DNA from: Acetivibrio straminisolvens JCM 21531
Lineage (GTDB): Bacteria > Bacillota > Clostridia > Acetivibrionales > Acetivibrionaceae
DNA: 55,567 nt
Direction of reading: 5' to 3'
NCBI RefSeq assembly: GCF_000521465.1
Contig: NZ_BAVR01000020.1
Location: 1 to 55,567, forward strand
Of this stretch, positions 27,870 through 36,770 are shown piece by piece. The notes beneath the pieces are model-generated. The model made no database searches, was not told the DNA's origin, and saw only the letters and a program-made list of their open reading frames with translations. The position numbers and the translations under genes are program-made. The stretch's first letter is position 1. Every line of letters starts with the position of its first letter.

Positions 27870-27905
27870 GTTTTTACTTATCGTTCACAACCATAAGTAA
27901 AAAAC
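27870..27905. promoter_or_regulatory. perfect inverted repeat in the leader of the copper-amine-oxidase-N protein gene
   Basis: GTTTTTACTTAT (27870-27881) and ATAAGTAAAAAAC (27893-27905) form a 12-bp stem around 11 bases, about 50 bases before the start codon. There is no T tract, so it is more likely an operator or a leader stem than a terminator. The rest of 27563-27956 shows no gene. Confidence 0.45.
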
Positions 27906-27956
27906 ATATAAATAAGAGAGATTAACAAAGATAAGAAATTTTGGGGAGGAATCATA

Positions 27957-28774
27957 ATGAAAAAGTTAAAATCTCTTGCTTTTCGCTTTGTTGTCTACAC
28001 TACTTTGCTATGTATGCTGTTTCTATCAACCGCCCTTCAAAGCATCGCGTCCACCAACGTTAAAGTATATTTTAATGGTAAACTAATGGAATTCGGTACC
28101 AACTCCAATGACCCGCCTCCTTATATTAAGGAAGGAAGAACACTTATTCCATTCCGTAGGATATTTGAAGCTTTGGGCATGGATGTCGGCTGGGACCCTG
28201 CTCTTCGTATGGTCACAGCTAAAGGCAACGACATTGAAATGACGCTTTACATTGGTAATAAAATCGCCATTGTAAACGGACAGGAAAAGGAACTTGACGT
28301 AGCCGCTGAAATAACCGACGGCAGAACTTTCGTTCCTTTAAGATTTGTCAGTGAAAACTGTGGAGCAGAGGTTGCTTGGGATGACAGCACAAAGTCTGTG
28401 TACATAACATTGCCCGAAAATGTACCGTCCTCCTCAGGAGAACCGGAAAGAAAAAGCCTAGGTGAAGAGACTACATATGAAGACCTGACATTTTCTTTCG
28501 ATGAAGTTGTCATTAAAGAAGTAGAAGGAACTAACAACAATAGAATTGCAATTATGGGCAAAACCAACTTGAAAAACGCTACTTTGCTGCTTGAGGTGTT
28601 CGATAATTACGGTAATTCCAAAAAACAAAAGCCTATGCTCAGCCATCCGAATCGGAACCTTATGATTTCTGGGCATCACTTTATATGTCAAAAACATTTG
28701 TTCCTAAGTATATGGTTGTAATGTACCAAAATCAAGATGGAAAATATATTGAAATTGCACAGTATAAGTTTTGA
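27957..28774 (+). pseudogene. exported copper-amine-oxidase N-domain (stalk-type) protein, frame broken near the end
   Basis: A signal peptide (residues 1-31) is followed by a Cu_amine_oxidN1-type domain: YIKEGRTLIPFRRIFEALG, then DGRTFVPLRFVSENCGAEV. This is a non-catalytic module common in exported and wall proteins of clostridia. GGGGAGG stands before the ATG. The printed frame ends at 28721 with an unlikely tail. One A added to the A6 run at 28619-28624 restores SKKTKAYAQPSESEPYDFWA and continues to TGA 28772-28774 (YIEIAQYKF), giving about 272 residues. The C-terminal part resembles a FxLYD-like or similar beta domain. No enzyme activity is implied. Confidence 0.8.
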
Positions 28775-28860
28775 CAATATAACCCTCGGTATTATTGTAG
28801 CTGGACAATTTTAGACTTATTAACTTTTAATCACCAACTAAATAAGGGAGGTAATGTACA

Positions 28861-31235
28861 ATGAAAAAGAGAGCCTTGAAAAAATCTTTTGCTATTTTAA
28901 TAGCAATTGGCGTTTTTCTTAATCTGGCTTTTTTACAGGTTAACAACGTATGGGCGGATGATTTGATGGATTTTTATTACACCAATAGTGTTACACCATT
29001 AAAAAATCCTATGGGACTCTTTGAACCATCCGAAATTAAATTTTCCCACGATGGCTCAATTGAAGTAAGTTCTGTTCCGTCTAAAAAAGAAGCTATTGTT
29101 TTATTTGATTCATCTTATGAATCTACCGAAACACCAATTCCATTTTTAGGGATATTTGAACATGCCTTGTTTTCAAGAAGTATCGCAACATATCAAGGTC
29201 AAAATATCACAATAAACGGTGATGTTTTTACTCGAGATAAAATTATGGTTGATACTGCATCTGTAAATGTGGAAGGTAAAAATAAATATTATGAGCGTGA
29301 AGGAAGTTGGAAAGGAACTATAGGAACCTCCGAAATTAAACTTGTTGATGAAGCTAAACCAAGAGAGGAATTAAGCAAAAATGACCGTAAGTACTATGAC
29401 TACTTGTTTGAAGAAGATGGCGAAATAACTAATATGATTAATGTATTGACATCAGCCATAGAAGATGAAATTGATGTCAACAAATACGGTGCCCAAATAC
29501 AGTTTAAGGAAGAAAACAAGCATCTATATTCTTGGCCTTACAAATCTGAAGAAGACATTAAAAACGGTAACGATATCTATATACAGTATACTAACAAGAA
29601 TCCTGGTGCTCCTTATAGTGAATTATCCTATAAAAACATTGAATATATGATTCTAGGAAGCGGAATTTTCAAAATTAAATCCAATATGTACTTTGAGGGA
29701 GATCTTATCATTTCCGTACAAGGAGGTATTTTCTCCGAATTAAATGATACTCCAAAATTCATTTATGCAGAAGGAAATATAACTCTACAAGGTGGGCAGC
29801 TTAACGGAAGAGCTATAGAAAATCTTTACCTTATTTCAGGAAACGGAAATATTTCAATTGAAACCGGTACATCAGACTTTAAAGGATTTGCCATAGCACC
29901 AAACGGTTCTATTAGATTAAATGGACAAAACTGCGAAATCACCGGTAGTTTTATTGGAAAAGAATTAATTATACCTCCTTCAAACGTTATTTTTAATAGA
30001 CCTACAGAGGATATGACAGATCCTTTTAAACGATTTATTAAAGAAACAAAAGGATTCGATGCTGTAAAAGAAGCAATATCCTATCTTCCAAACCTTTTCG
30101 ATTCTTATACAAGAGCAGGAGTAATAACTTATTCCGATTATGCCGACGTCAATGAACTTGATATAATCGGTATTGATGAAGATGATCCGGAGACAACAAA
30201 CTGGAAGCTTTACGATGTTTCCACTGAAATAGATGACTTAAGAAGTTACATCTCAACTTTAAAAGCTGATGTAACCACAAAGAGAAGTAACCTTGGAGAC
30301 GCAATAAGAAAAGCACTGGGAATATTTAAGTCTGACATTTGCGATCCTGATGCAGAGAAATTCTTAATTGTATTTACAAGTCTTGACCCAAATGCATACA
30401 CCATCGTTAGTGGTACAGATAATTTTGAACTTGATCTTTACAAAGACATCAACGAAGATCAGGTTTCCGATGAATCAGGAAACAAAGGAAATATGTATGT
30501 CGAAGAACTTTGTTCCATGATTGATGAATATAATAGCAGTACTGACGGCGGAAAAATTTATAAAATATTTATTGATTTGTCATTATTCCGTCAAGAAGCA
30601 AATGATAATGAAGAAATAATAGATCCTCTTTATGATTTGGCAGAGAATTTAAATATCGATACTTCCGACTCCGTGTATTACTACAGGCCATCCAAAGAAG
30701 AAATGAAAAATTATCATTTATCATCCAGTTTCATTAATAAATTGGCGCAATTTTCAAACAATATGCCACCTAACTTGCTGTTAAAAACTTGAAAATCAGT
30801 TCGGCAAAATTTGAACTTTCAGTGCCAGACTACCTCAAACCTGTTGAACTGTTCTTCAAGAAAACAGATGGTACAAAAGAATCAATTGCCAACTTATCAG
30901 GACTTGCGCCATCCAGTGATGGCAAGTACAATATCAGTTACACCTTCAGCGGTAATGCACTGGCGACACTCACAAGTATTGACGGCGGTTTGAGCTACGG
31001 CTTAGAAAGCAATGAACTATACTTAACACTGATTGTCAACTATTCCGAGGTTTTTGACGAGACTACTCTAGCCATTAAGGGTACTGTTGATACTGCCGGA
31101 CCTGTTATAACATATACACTATATGAAGATAAAGATATGAACGGTACAAAATCTGGGGACGAAGATGAATTTGAAATTACAGTACCTTTCGACAATATAA
31201 AGTTTAATGTAGAATACAAAAAGGATATCAACTAA
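28861..31235 (+). pseudogene. exported pilin-like/von Willebrand A-like surface protein, frame broken once
   Basis: The first 643 codons begin with a signal peptide (residues 1-32) and end at 30792. An open frame starting inside the last codons (TTG 30789) continues to 31235. One A added to the A5 run at about 30785 joins them (LLLKNLKISSAKFELSVPDY), for about 791 residues. Residues about 270-385 (GNITLQGGQLNGRAIENLYL, GFAIAPNGSIRLN) form a right-handed repeat-type region seen in assembly/pilus-associated exported proteins. Residues about 400-600 resemble a vWA domain (FDAVKEAISYLP, AGVITYSDYADV, KFLIVFTS). The DxSxS metal site that normally opens such a domain is not visible. GGGAGG stands before the ATG. 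Function unknown. Confidence 0.65.
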
Positions 31236-31260
31236 GCAAATAAAAAAATTAATCCTTACA

Positions 31261-31294
31261 AAAAGCTCTGGGCTAAGTTCCCAGAGCTTTTATT
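31261..31294 (+). terminator. terminator of the vWA-like gene, fused to repeat copy A
   Basis: AAAAGCTCTGGG pairs perfectly with CCCAGAGCTTTT, then ATTTGG leads straight into the dispersed repeat. Confidence 0.85.
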
Positions 31295-31295
31295 T

Positions 31296-31358
31296 GGCCT
31301 CTTGGAATGAAATGAAAGAGGCAAAAGCGAAGGGACTCGATGTCCCGAGCTTTTATTT
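31296..31358 (+). repeat. terminator-linked two-hairpin repeat, copy A
   Basis: Stem I: GCCTCTT / AAGAGGC around GGAATGAAATGA. Stem II: AAAAGC-GAA-GGGAC-TCGAT-GTCCC-GA-GCTTTT, itself ending ATTT. The 12 bases GAGCTTTTATTT occur both just before and at the end of this copy, like a short direct repeat. Confidence 0.9.
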
Positions 31359-31643
31359 ACACTAAAGAATCCTCTTTGTGATTATTCCTAAAAGGCTTTA
31401 TGTATTCTCCTCCCAATAATTCCAAATGGTATTTCTAACCTTATATCTATATCGTTTCCTATATATCCTTTTCTTCTTATATGACTCAAAAAATGAGGAT
31501 GTCAAATAATTGCTATGTAATATTGTGAAGTTATATGTTATAATATGTTCGTACATGCTATTTTATATGATATTATGCTTTATGTACAAATTTTAAAACA
31601 TTAATTACACTAAAACTTTACAAGTAATTTGACAGGGGGTTAA

Positions 31644-32720
31644 ATGATGAACAATGAGCAAAACAGCAAAAGTAACTCGAAAATAATGTTGATTTCTTCA
31701 GCCGTAATTCTTATTCTGGTGTTTGTGGTTCTTGTATCGAGGCTTGGTTCGAATTCGCCTTCGCAATCTTCGGATACTTCACAACTTTCGCAACCTGAGT
31801 TCATAAAAGAAAAAATAAACGCACCAATAACCCTTGATACATATGTAAAAAACGCTTTAACATGCGGTTCTCTTGCTGTAACTGACGAATATATTTTCTA
31901 TTCAAACACCGAAGGTCTTTACAGAATCAATAAAGACGGCTCAAACAAACTCGAATTGGAAGTTGGAGAAATCTTAAACATCAATATACATAATAATTAC
32001 TTATATTATACTAAGAGAATTTCCGAAGACAAAACTATCCAAAATACCAACTATACACATAATATTATCAAGCAGTCTTTTGACGGTTCTGAAAAAACCG
32101 AAATTACCAGCGTAAACTGCCAGAGAGTAGGCTCAATGTTGGTAGCCAATGACCTTATAATATATAAACTCATTATATTTGAGGCCGATGGCGGTAAAAA
32201 TAACTCGGGTGAACAAACAGGCAAGCTTGTCAGCAAATACAGTGCCATAGCCATTGACAATTACGAGCAAAAAGGCGATATATCCGAAGAGCAATACAAC
32301 TCTGTAATGAGCCTCTATTATCCTTTCAACCAAACAGAGCTTGACCAATACCTTCGTACAGATTATGAGAATTTTTCTGTAAAAAGCTCAAAATATACCA
32401 TCGGAGATACAATGTACTTTGAAGCAAGACGCATGAAGGAACCAAGAGATTCTGCTATATTTAGCATCTCCAAAAAAGACAGCAAGCTAAACCTTATTAC
32501 CGAATATTATGTTGTTACAGAAAATAATTCTACTATTGAAAACAGCCTTACAGGTTTTTGCTACAATGAAAACGACAATAGTCTCTACTATATACTATCA
32601 TCAAGAAAAAAACCCAAAGATGGATCTTCCTTTGGGGAAAAACTTGAACTGTGCAAACTGGATTTAAGCAACAACTCAATAACCGTTATAGACACCATAT
32701 TTGAATCTGAGGATTTTTAG
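31644..32720 (+). CDS. membrane-anchored protein with DUF5050-like propeller repeats
   Basis: The 358-residue protein has a short cytoplasmic start, one membrane helix (about residues 15-35), a Ser/Gln-rich spacer and an extracytoplasmic domain. The domain has repeats of the type EYIFYSNTEGLYRINKDGSN, NNYLYYTKR and NSLYYILSS, typical of the DUF5050 beta-propeller-like fold of clostridia. Two consecutive ATGs follow AGGGGG; either could be used. It stands alone between two copies of the dispersed repeat with its own terminator. Binding or sensing at the cell surface is a guess from the architecture. Confidence 0.7.
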   Translation: MMNNEQNSKSNSKIMLISSAVILILVFVVLVSRLGSNSPSQSSDTSQLSQPEFIKEKINAPITLDTYVKNALTCGSLAVTDEYIFYSNTEGLYRINKDGSNKLELEVGEILNINIHNNYLYYTKRISEDKTIQNTNYTHNIIKQSFDGSEKTEITSVNCQRVGSMLVANDLIIYKLIIFEADGGKNNSGEQTGKLVSKYSAIAIDNYEQKGDISEEQYNSVMSLYYPFNQTELDQYLRTDYENFSVKSSKYTIGDTMYFEARRMKEPRDSAIFSISKKDSKLNLITEYYVVTENNSTIENSLTGFCYNENDNSLYYILSSRKKPKDGSSFGEKLELCKLDLSNNSITVIDTIFESEDF

Positions 32721-32771
32721 AAAAAATTAAAAAGCTTATAACTTAGCTCCTTCTTGTAAATTAAATTAAAC

Positions 32772-32808
32772 AGAAGTTGAAAAGTATTTTTCAACTTCTG
32801 CTTTTTTA
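32772..32808 (+). terminator. terminator of the DUF5050-like gene, fused to repeat copy B
   Basis: AGAAGTTGAAAA pairs with TTTTCAACTTCT around five bases, followed by GCTTTTTTATTTGG, which runs into the dispersed repeat. Confidence 0.85.
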
Positions 32809-32811
32809 TTT

Positions 32812-32873
32812 GGCCTCTTGGAATGAAATGAAAGAGGCAAAAGCGAAGGGACTCGATGTCCCGAGCTTTTATT
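32812..32873 (+). repeat. terminator-linked two-hairpin repeat, copy B
   Basis: Identical to copy A from GGCCTCTT through GAGCTTTTATT, then diverges (GGGAGC). It lies about 1.45 kb from copy A in the same orientation, although the hairpins before the two copies are unrelated. Confidence 0.9.
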
Positions 32874-32898
32874 GGGAGCTTCCGTCTTTTATTTCAGT

Positions 32899-32938
32899 TA
32901 AAAAATATCAAGCAGCCCTTTTCAGAACTGCTTGATAT
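32899..32938 (-). terminator. terminator of the tRNA-Arg gene
   Basis: On the minus strand ATATCAAGCAG pairs perfectly with CTGCTTGATAT around 12 bases, followed by TTTTTAAC, about ten bases after the tRNA. Confidence 0.8.
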
Positions 32939-32947
32939 CGTGCTCTT

Positions 32948-33024
32948 TGGCGCGCCCAAGAGGAGTCGAACCCCTAACCTTTTGATCCGTAGTCAAACGC
33001 TCTATCCAATTGAGCTATGGGCGC
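32948..33024 (-). tRNA. tRNA-Arg (anticodon ACG)
   Basis: The minus strand folds as a complete tRNA: acceptor GCGCCCA / TGGGCGC, D-loop with AGCTCAATTGGATAGAGC, anticodon stem TTTGA / TCAAA around CTACGGA (anticodon ACG), T arm AGGGG-TTCGACT-CCTCT, discriminator G and an encoded CCA. It reads CGN arginine codons after A34-to-inosine editing. TATAAT lies 23 bases upstream (33047-33052). No integrase or att-like duplication is nearby. Confidence 0.97.
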
Positions 33025-33236
33025 ATAACTAAATTCCAACGAACACATTATATGATAATATAAATTCAAAAAAAAATCAACAACATTATTTTCTTTTTTA
33101 AAAAATAACAGCAAAAATAAAATTCCAAAACTCCTGTCAGATTGCCAAAACACTTCAAAAACAAGTTTAAAACAAGTTTATTTTCCTTGAATACATTATA
33201 TAAGGTTTATTATTCCTGTAACATGTCAATTTTATA

Positions 33237-33245
33237 TGATATAAT
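33237..33245 (+). promoter_or_regulatory. extended -10 promoter of the dnaD-dnaC operon
   Basis: TGATATAAT is a perfect TATAAT with TGn extension, about 50 bases before the start at 33295. The -35 (TGTAAC at 17-base spacing) is weak, as is usual for extended -10 promoters. Confidence 0.55.
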
Positions 33246-33294
33246 AGAAATATTTGAATGAGAATATTTTCCCATTACAATGAGGGATGATTTA

Positions 33295-34272
33295 ATGTTT
33301 TTTGAGTCTTACAAATCCATTTTGTATTCGGATACCCTGGTTCCGGATATTTTTATTACCGAGTATATGCCTTTACTCAGTTCAGACAGTGTAAAGGTGT
33401 ATTTATACTGCCTTTTTTTAAGCAAACACAACAAAAATGCATCTACAGAAGAGTTTGCCAAAAATATGGGGCTTGAAGTCTCAAAGGTAAAGGAATGCCT
33501 CGCCCAGCTTGAAAACTTCGGGGTACTTTCTTGGAAAGAAGACGGTCTTGTGCTTCATGACCTGAAAGAAAAAGAAATCAAGAAGATGTACCGCTTAAAA
33601 ACCACCTCGACACCGGAAGAAGCTGTGTCCAACTCCGAAAAGAACAAGAAGCGCAACGAAATAATTTACACAATTAACAACACATTCTTCCAAGGTATTA
33701 TGTCTCCTTCATGGTATACCGATATCGATGCCTGGTTTGACCGTTACAAATTTGATGAAGATGTCATGTTGGCATTGTTTCAATATTGCTTTGACCATAA
33801 AGGGCTTATTAAACCTTACATAGAAAAAGTGGCTGAGAACTGGAAAAACAGAAATATCAGAAATTCCTTTGACCTTGACAATTACTCTATCGAGTACAAA
33901 AAGTTCAAGGATGTCCGCAGTGCCATTGTCAAAAAGCTGAAACTCGGCCGAAACCTTACCGAGTTTGAAGAGGAATATGTTGAAAAATGGGTAATGGACT
34001 ATGGATACGACATTGACACCATTGAACTTGCCTTAAAGAAGACAACATCCAAAACCAACCCGAATTTCAATTATCTGGACAGCATAATTACCGACTGGCA
34101 CAAAAACAACCTCAAAACCAAAGAGGATATTGCCGTTTATGAGACCGCACGAAGAAAGAAAAACACTAAAACCGGCAACTCTGTGGCATCTGTCGTTGTG
34201 CCCCAAAAAGGCAACTTTGAGCAAAGAAAATACGAAGATGAGTATTTGAACAGCCTTTACGAAAACGCTTAA
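33295..34272 (+). CDS. DnaD-domain replication protein (helicase-loading DnaD/DnaB family)
   Basis: The 325-residue protein has an N-terminal winged helix (VKVYLYCLFLSKHNKNASTE, then LEVSKVKECLAQLENFGVLS) and two DnaD-type domains. The second carries the helicase/ssDNA-linked motif late in the protein (NPNFNYLDSIITDWHKNN, cf. the family's YxxxILxxW signature). Such proteins work with DnaC/DnaI to load the replicative helicase. GAGGG nine bases upstream points to the ATG at 33295; an ATG five codons earlier lacks a site. It lies 48 bases before the dnaC-like gene. No phage genes are nearby, so this is the chromosomal pair. Confidence 0.88.
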   Translation: MFFESYKSILYSDTLVPDIFITEYMPLLSSDSVKVYLYCLFLSKHNKNASTEEFAKNMGLEVSKVKECLAQLENFGVLSWKEDGLVLHDLKEKEIKKMYRLKTTSTPEEAVSNSEKNKKRNEIIYTINNTFFQGIMSPSWYTDIDAWFDRYKFDEDVMLALFQYCFDHKGLIKPYIEKVAENWKNRNIRNSFDLDNYSIEYKKFKDVRSAIVKKLKLGRNLTEFEEEYVEKWVMDYGYDIDTIELALKKTTSKTNPNFNYLDSIITDWHKNNLKTKEDIAVYETARRKKNTKTGNSVASVVVPQKGNFEQRKYEDEYLNSLYENA

Positions 34273-34320
34273 ACCTAATAGTAATGGGAATTCCAATAAG
34301 TAACGGAAAAAGGAGGCAGC

Positions 34321-35352
34321 ATGAGCAGGGATATTCACCGCATAATAATAAATGAATATGAATCCAGACAGCAAGCAGCCTCTTATAGGCAATTATTGAA
34401 AATAGAAGAGGTCTATAAGAAGATACCTCGAATTGCCGAAATAGATAATCAAATACGGCTTACAGGGGTAAAATACAATAAAGCCATACTTTTAGGTACC
34501 GAACCATCGGATAGAGCGATAGGCGAGCTTTTAGACAAAATCGACCGCCTTAAGAGGGAAAAAAAAGAATTGTTGGTGAAGTTCTCCTATCCCGAGGACT
34601 ATCTTGACCTTGAATTCCAATGCAAGCAATGCAATGACACCGGCTTTGTAGAAACTCCGGCCGGTACGGAAAAATGCTCCTGCTACCGCCAGCAATATAT
34701 CAATCACCTTTTTAAGCAGTCAAATATAAAGGTTCTGGATGTGGAGAACTTTTCCACTTTCAACGAAAACTTTTATCCCGATGAAATTAATGAAAAAAAG
34801 TACGGAATCAAAATTTCTCCAAGGAAGAATATTTTAAAAATACGGCAGCGGGCTCAAGCATTTATCGAGAATATAGACAACCCACAGGACAAAAACCTTT
34901 TTTTCAGCGGGCCCACAGGTGTCGGCAAAACCTTTATGGTAAACTGCATAGCCTCGGAGCTTTTAAAAAGAGGCAGAACCGTATTGTATCAGACAGCCCA
35001 GTCCCTGTTCAAAGTTATCAATGATTACAGGCTGACAGCTCTGAAGGACGATGAATTTGAAGATACCGCCTACTCCGATATCTTCAATGTTGAGCTCCTT
35101 ATTATAGATGATCTTGGAACCGAATCCCCAACGGCAACAAGATACGCAGAACTTTTGAATATTTTAAACATTAGGCATGAGAAAAATTTGTCCGTCCCTT
35201 GCAAGACCATTATAGCTACAAATCTTGGTATCAATCTGCTTAATGAATACTATGATGAGAGAATAGTATCGAGAATTATAGGCGGATTCGATCTGTTCAG
35301 GTTTGCGGGAAATGACATCAGGGTATTCAAAAAGACTGTCCAACAAGGCTAA
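34321..35352 (+). CDS. DnaC/DnaI-type helicase loader ATPase
   Basis: The 343-residue AAA+ protein has an N-terminal helical region, a zinc-binding C-x2-C...C-x1-C segment (CKQCNDTGFV ... EKCSC), Walker A (FSGPTGVGKTF), Walker B (LLIIDDLGTE) and a C-terminal arginine-rich end (SRIIGGFDLFRFAGNDIR). This matches primosomal DnaI/DnaC loaders that open and load the hexameric helicase on DNA. AAAGGAGG stands before the ATG. It is transcribed with the DnaD-domain gene and ends in a bidirectional hairpin. Length is normal. Confidence 0.9.
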   Translation: MSRDIHRIIINEYESRQQAASYRQLLKIEEVYKKIPRIAEIDNQIRLTGVKYNKAILLGTEPSDRAIGELLDKIDRLKREKKELLVKFSYPEDYLDLEFQCKQCNDTGFVETPAGTEKCSCYRQQYINHLFKQSNIKVLDVENFSTFNENFYPDEINEKKYGIKISPRKNILKIRQRAQAFIENIDNPQDKNLFFSGPTGVGKTFMVNCIASELLKRGRTVLYQTAQSLFKVINDYRLTALKDDEFEDTAYSDIFNVELLIIDDLGTESPTATRYAELLNILNIRHEKNLSVPCKTIIATNLGINLLNEYYDERIVSRIIGGFDLFRFAGNDIRVFKKTVQQG

Positions 35353-35415
35353 GGTAAGTTATAACAAGACAACAGATAATAAATCTAAAAAATTTTTCAC
35401 TTAAGTATTAGAATA

Positions 35416-35446
35416 AAGGACATATCCTAAAAAAGGTTATGTCCTT
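35416..35446. terminator. bidirectional hairpin between dnaC-like and CPBP genes
   Basis: AAGGACATA-TCC pairs with GGT-TATGTCCTT around a short A-rich loop, with T's on both flanks. It can end both convergent transcripts. Confidence 0.65.
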
Positions 35447-35447
35447 C

Positions 35448-36543
35448 TTAGTACTTATCAGCTATTCCTATGGCTTTTAAAAAGCTCCTCATAGCCTCAG
35501 CATCAATAGTTCCTCCCAAAAGCAGTCCGTTGCAGACATAAATCAAAATTACCATCAGAATACCCGGTATAAATGAAGCAAAATCTACTGCTCTAATCCC
35601 GGATTTATCCTCCTTTATTTCTTTGACATCCTTTGACGTATTCTTAATAAAAGCATAAAGGAGAACACCAAAATTACTGCCGTAATAATAAACACCATTA
35701 AATAGAAGACTATTACTATGGCAAGCTGGATACCGGAGAGCTTTTGAAGTTCACTTAGCGCATCCCCCACACCCGATGTGTTCATTTCAGACATATTGGT
35801 CATACCCATTTTCTTCATATACTCACTCATCTTCATTGACAAGAAAAGTGCAACTACAGCAATAGAATTATTGGTAAAATGAGCAAATATCCCTACAAAT
35901 ATAGAATTACTCCTGTATACCAGAAAACCGATTAACGCCCCTAAAAGAAAAGTTCCGAACAGCTTTTGAAAATCAAAATGAATAAGTCCAAAGAGAAATG
36001 CCGTTATCAGTATGGATTTAACTGCACCAAGTCTCTCCAATCCTCTCTGGATTACCCCTCTAAACAAAAGTTCCTCACATATTCCTGCAGAAACGCCAAT
36101 AACCAACACGCTGGCAAGAAAGCTAAGGCATCACTTCCAACAGGAATCTGGGCAATCTCCACAGTACCAAACAAAAGTTTCACTAAAAGCATGTTCAAAA
36201 TATTAAAAAGTCCTACCACAGGTATGGAAAAGAACATAATCCAAAATACCAAAAAGAAATTCATAAAGCCGGTTTTATTCATCCTCAGTACCCTTTTTAC
36301 GTCAAACCGGAACAATATCAAGAAAACCAAAGGGGGCAACATTATAAGAAGAATCTCCGAAAGAGCTCCCCCAAGGTTGAAACCTAAGGTTGTTTGCAAT
36401 CTTGTAGACACAAACACCATAAGTATTACAGCTATGGAATAAAGGGTTCCCACTTGAATTATACCCGGCATTTTAACATTTTCAATCTGACTTTCTTCTT
36501 CCTGTACTTCCAAATTGTTTTGCTCCATTGAAAACTCTTCCAT
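35448..36543 (-). pseudogene. CPBP-family intramembrane protease, frame broken twice
   Basis: Joined, the frames give about 365 residues with eight or more membrane segments. The CPBP (Abi) motifs are present: EELLFRGV (Glu-Glu...Arg), FGLIHFDFQK and FAHFTNNS, the expected Glu/His/Asn metal ligands. Frame one ends early at 36052. One T added near 36125 (GCTTTC) joins LAFLASVLVIGVSAG. A second T added in TTTT near 35645 removes the LRIRQRMSKK end and continues through FIKNTSKDVKEIKEDKSG to a further helix and the stop at 35448-35450. The start at 36541-36543 has GGGGGA upstream. Relatives process prenylated or peptide substrates in the membrane; the substrate here is unknown. Confidence 0.75.
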
Positions 36544-36641
36544 GACTATTTCCCCCTTCATAATTAGTACAAAGCTTAAAAATCACCATGTATCTATTAT
36601 AGACTATTTAAAATAATTATTAAAGATTACCAATCCTTGTT

Positions 36642-36707
36642 GAATCCCGGAACGACAAGTCCCTTCATTTTAGCCTCTTTCATTTCATTAAAAGAGACTA
36701 AATAATA
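36642..36707 (-). repeat. terminator-linked two-hairpin repeat, copy D (diverged)
   Basis: Minus strand: AGTCTCTTTTAATGAAATGA then AAGAGGCT, AAAATGAAGGGACTTGTCGT and TCC. The loop AATGAAATGA is unchanged. The stem pairs remain possible through G-U (C to T in stem I; CCC to TCC in stem II). Confidence 0.85.
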
Positions 36708-36709
36708 AA

Positions 36710-36737
36710 CAATCGGGCAATTTTTCATACCCGATTG
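36710..36737 (-). terminator. ypeB terminator, fused to repeat copy D
   Basis: CAATCGGG pairs with CCCGATTG around 12 bases, 34 bases past the ypeB stop, and runs into repeat copy D via TTTATTATTTAG. Confidence 0.65.
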
Positions 36738-36770
36738 TCAAAATCAAAAGAATAACTATATACAGAAGCT

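Noticed and set aside
32948-33024. tRNA-Arg as a possible integration site, with DnaD and DnaC-like genes beyond it suggesting a prophage
   Set aside because: There is no integrase, no duplicated tRNA end and no other phage gene. A DnaD-DnaC pair is the normal chromosomal helicase loader in clostridia.
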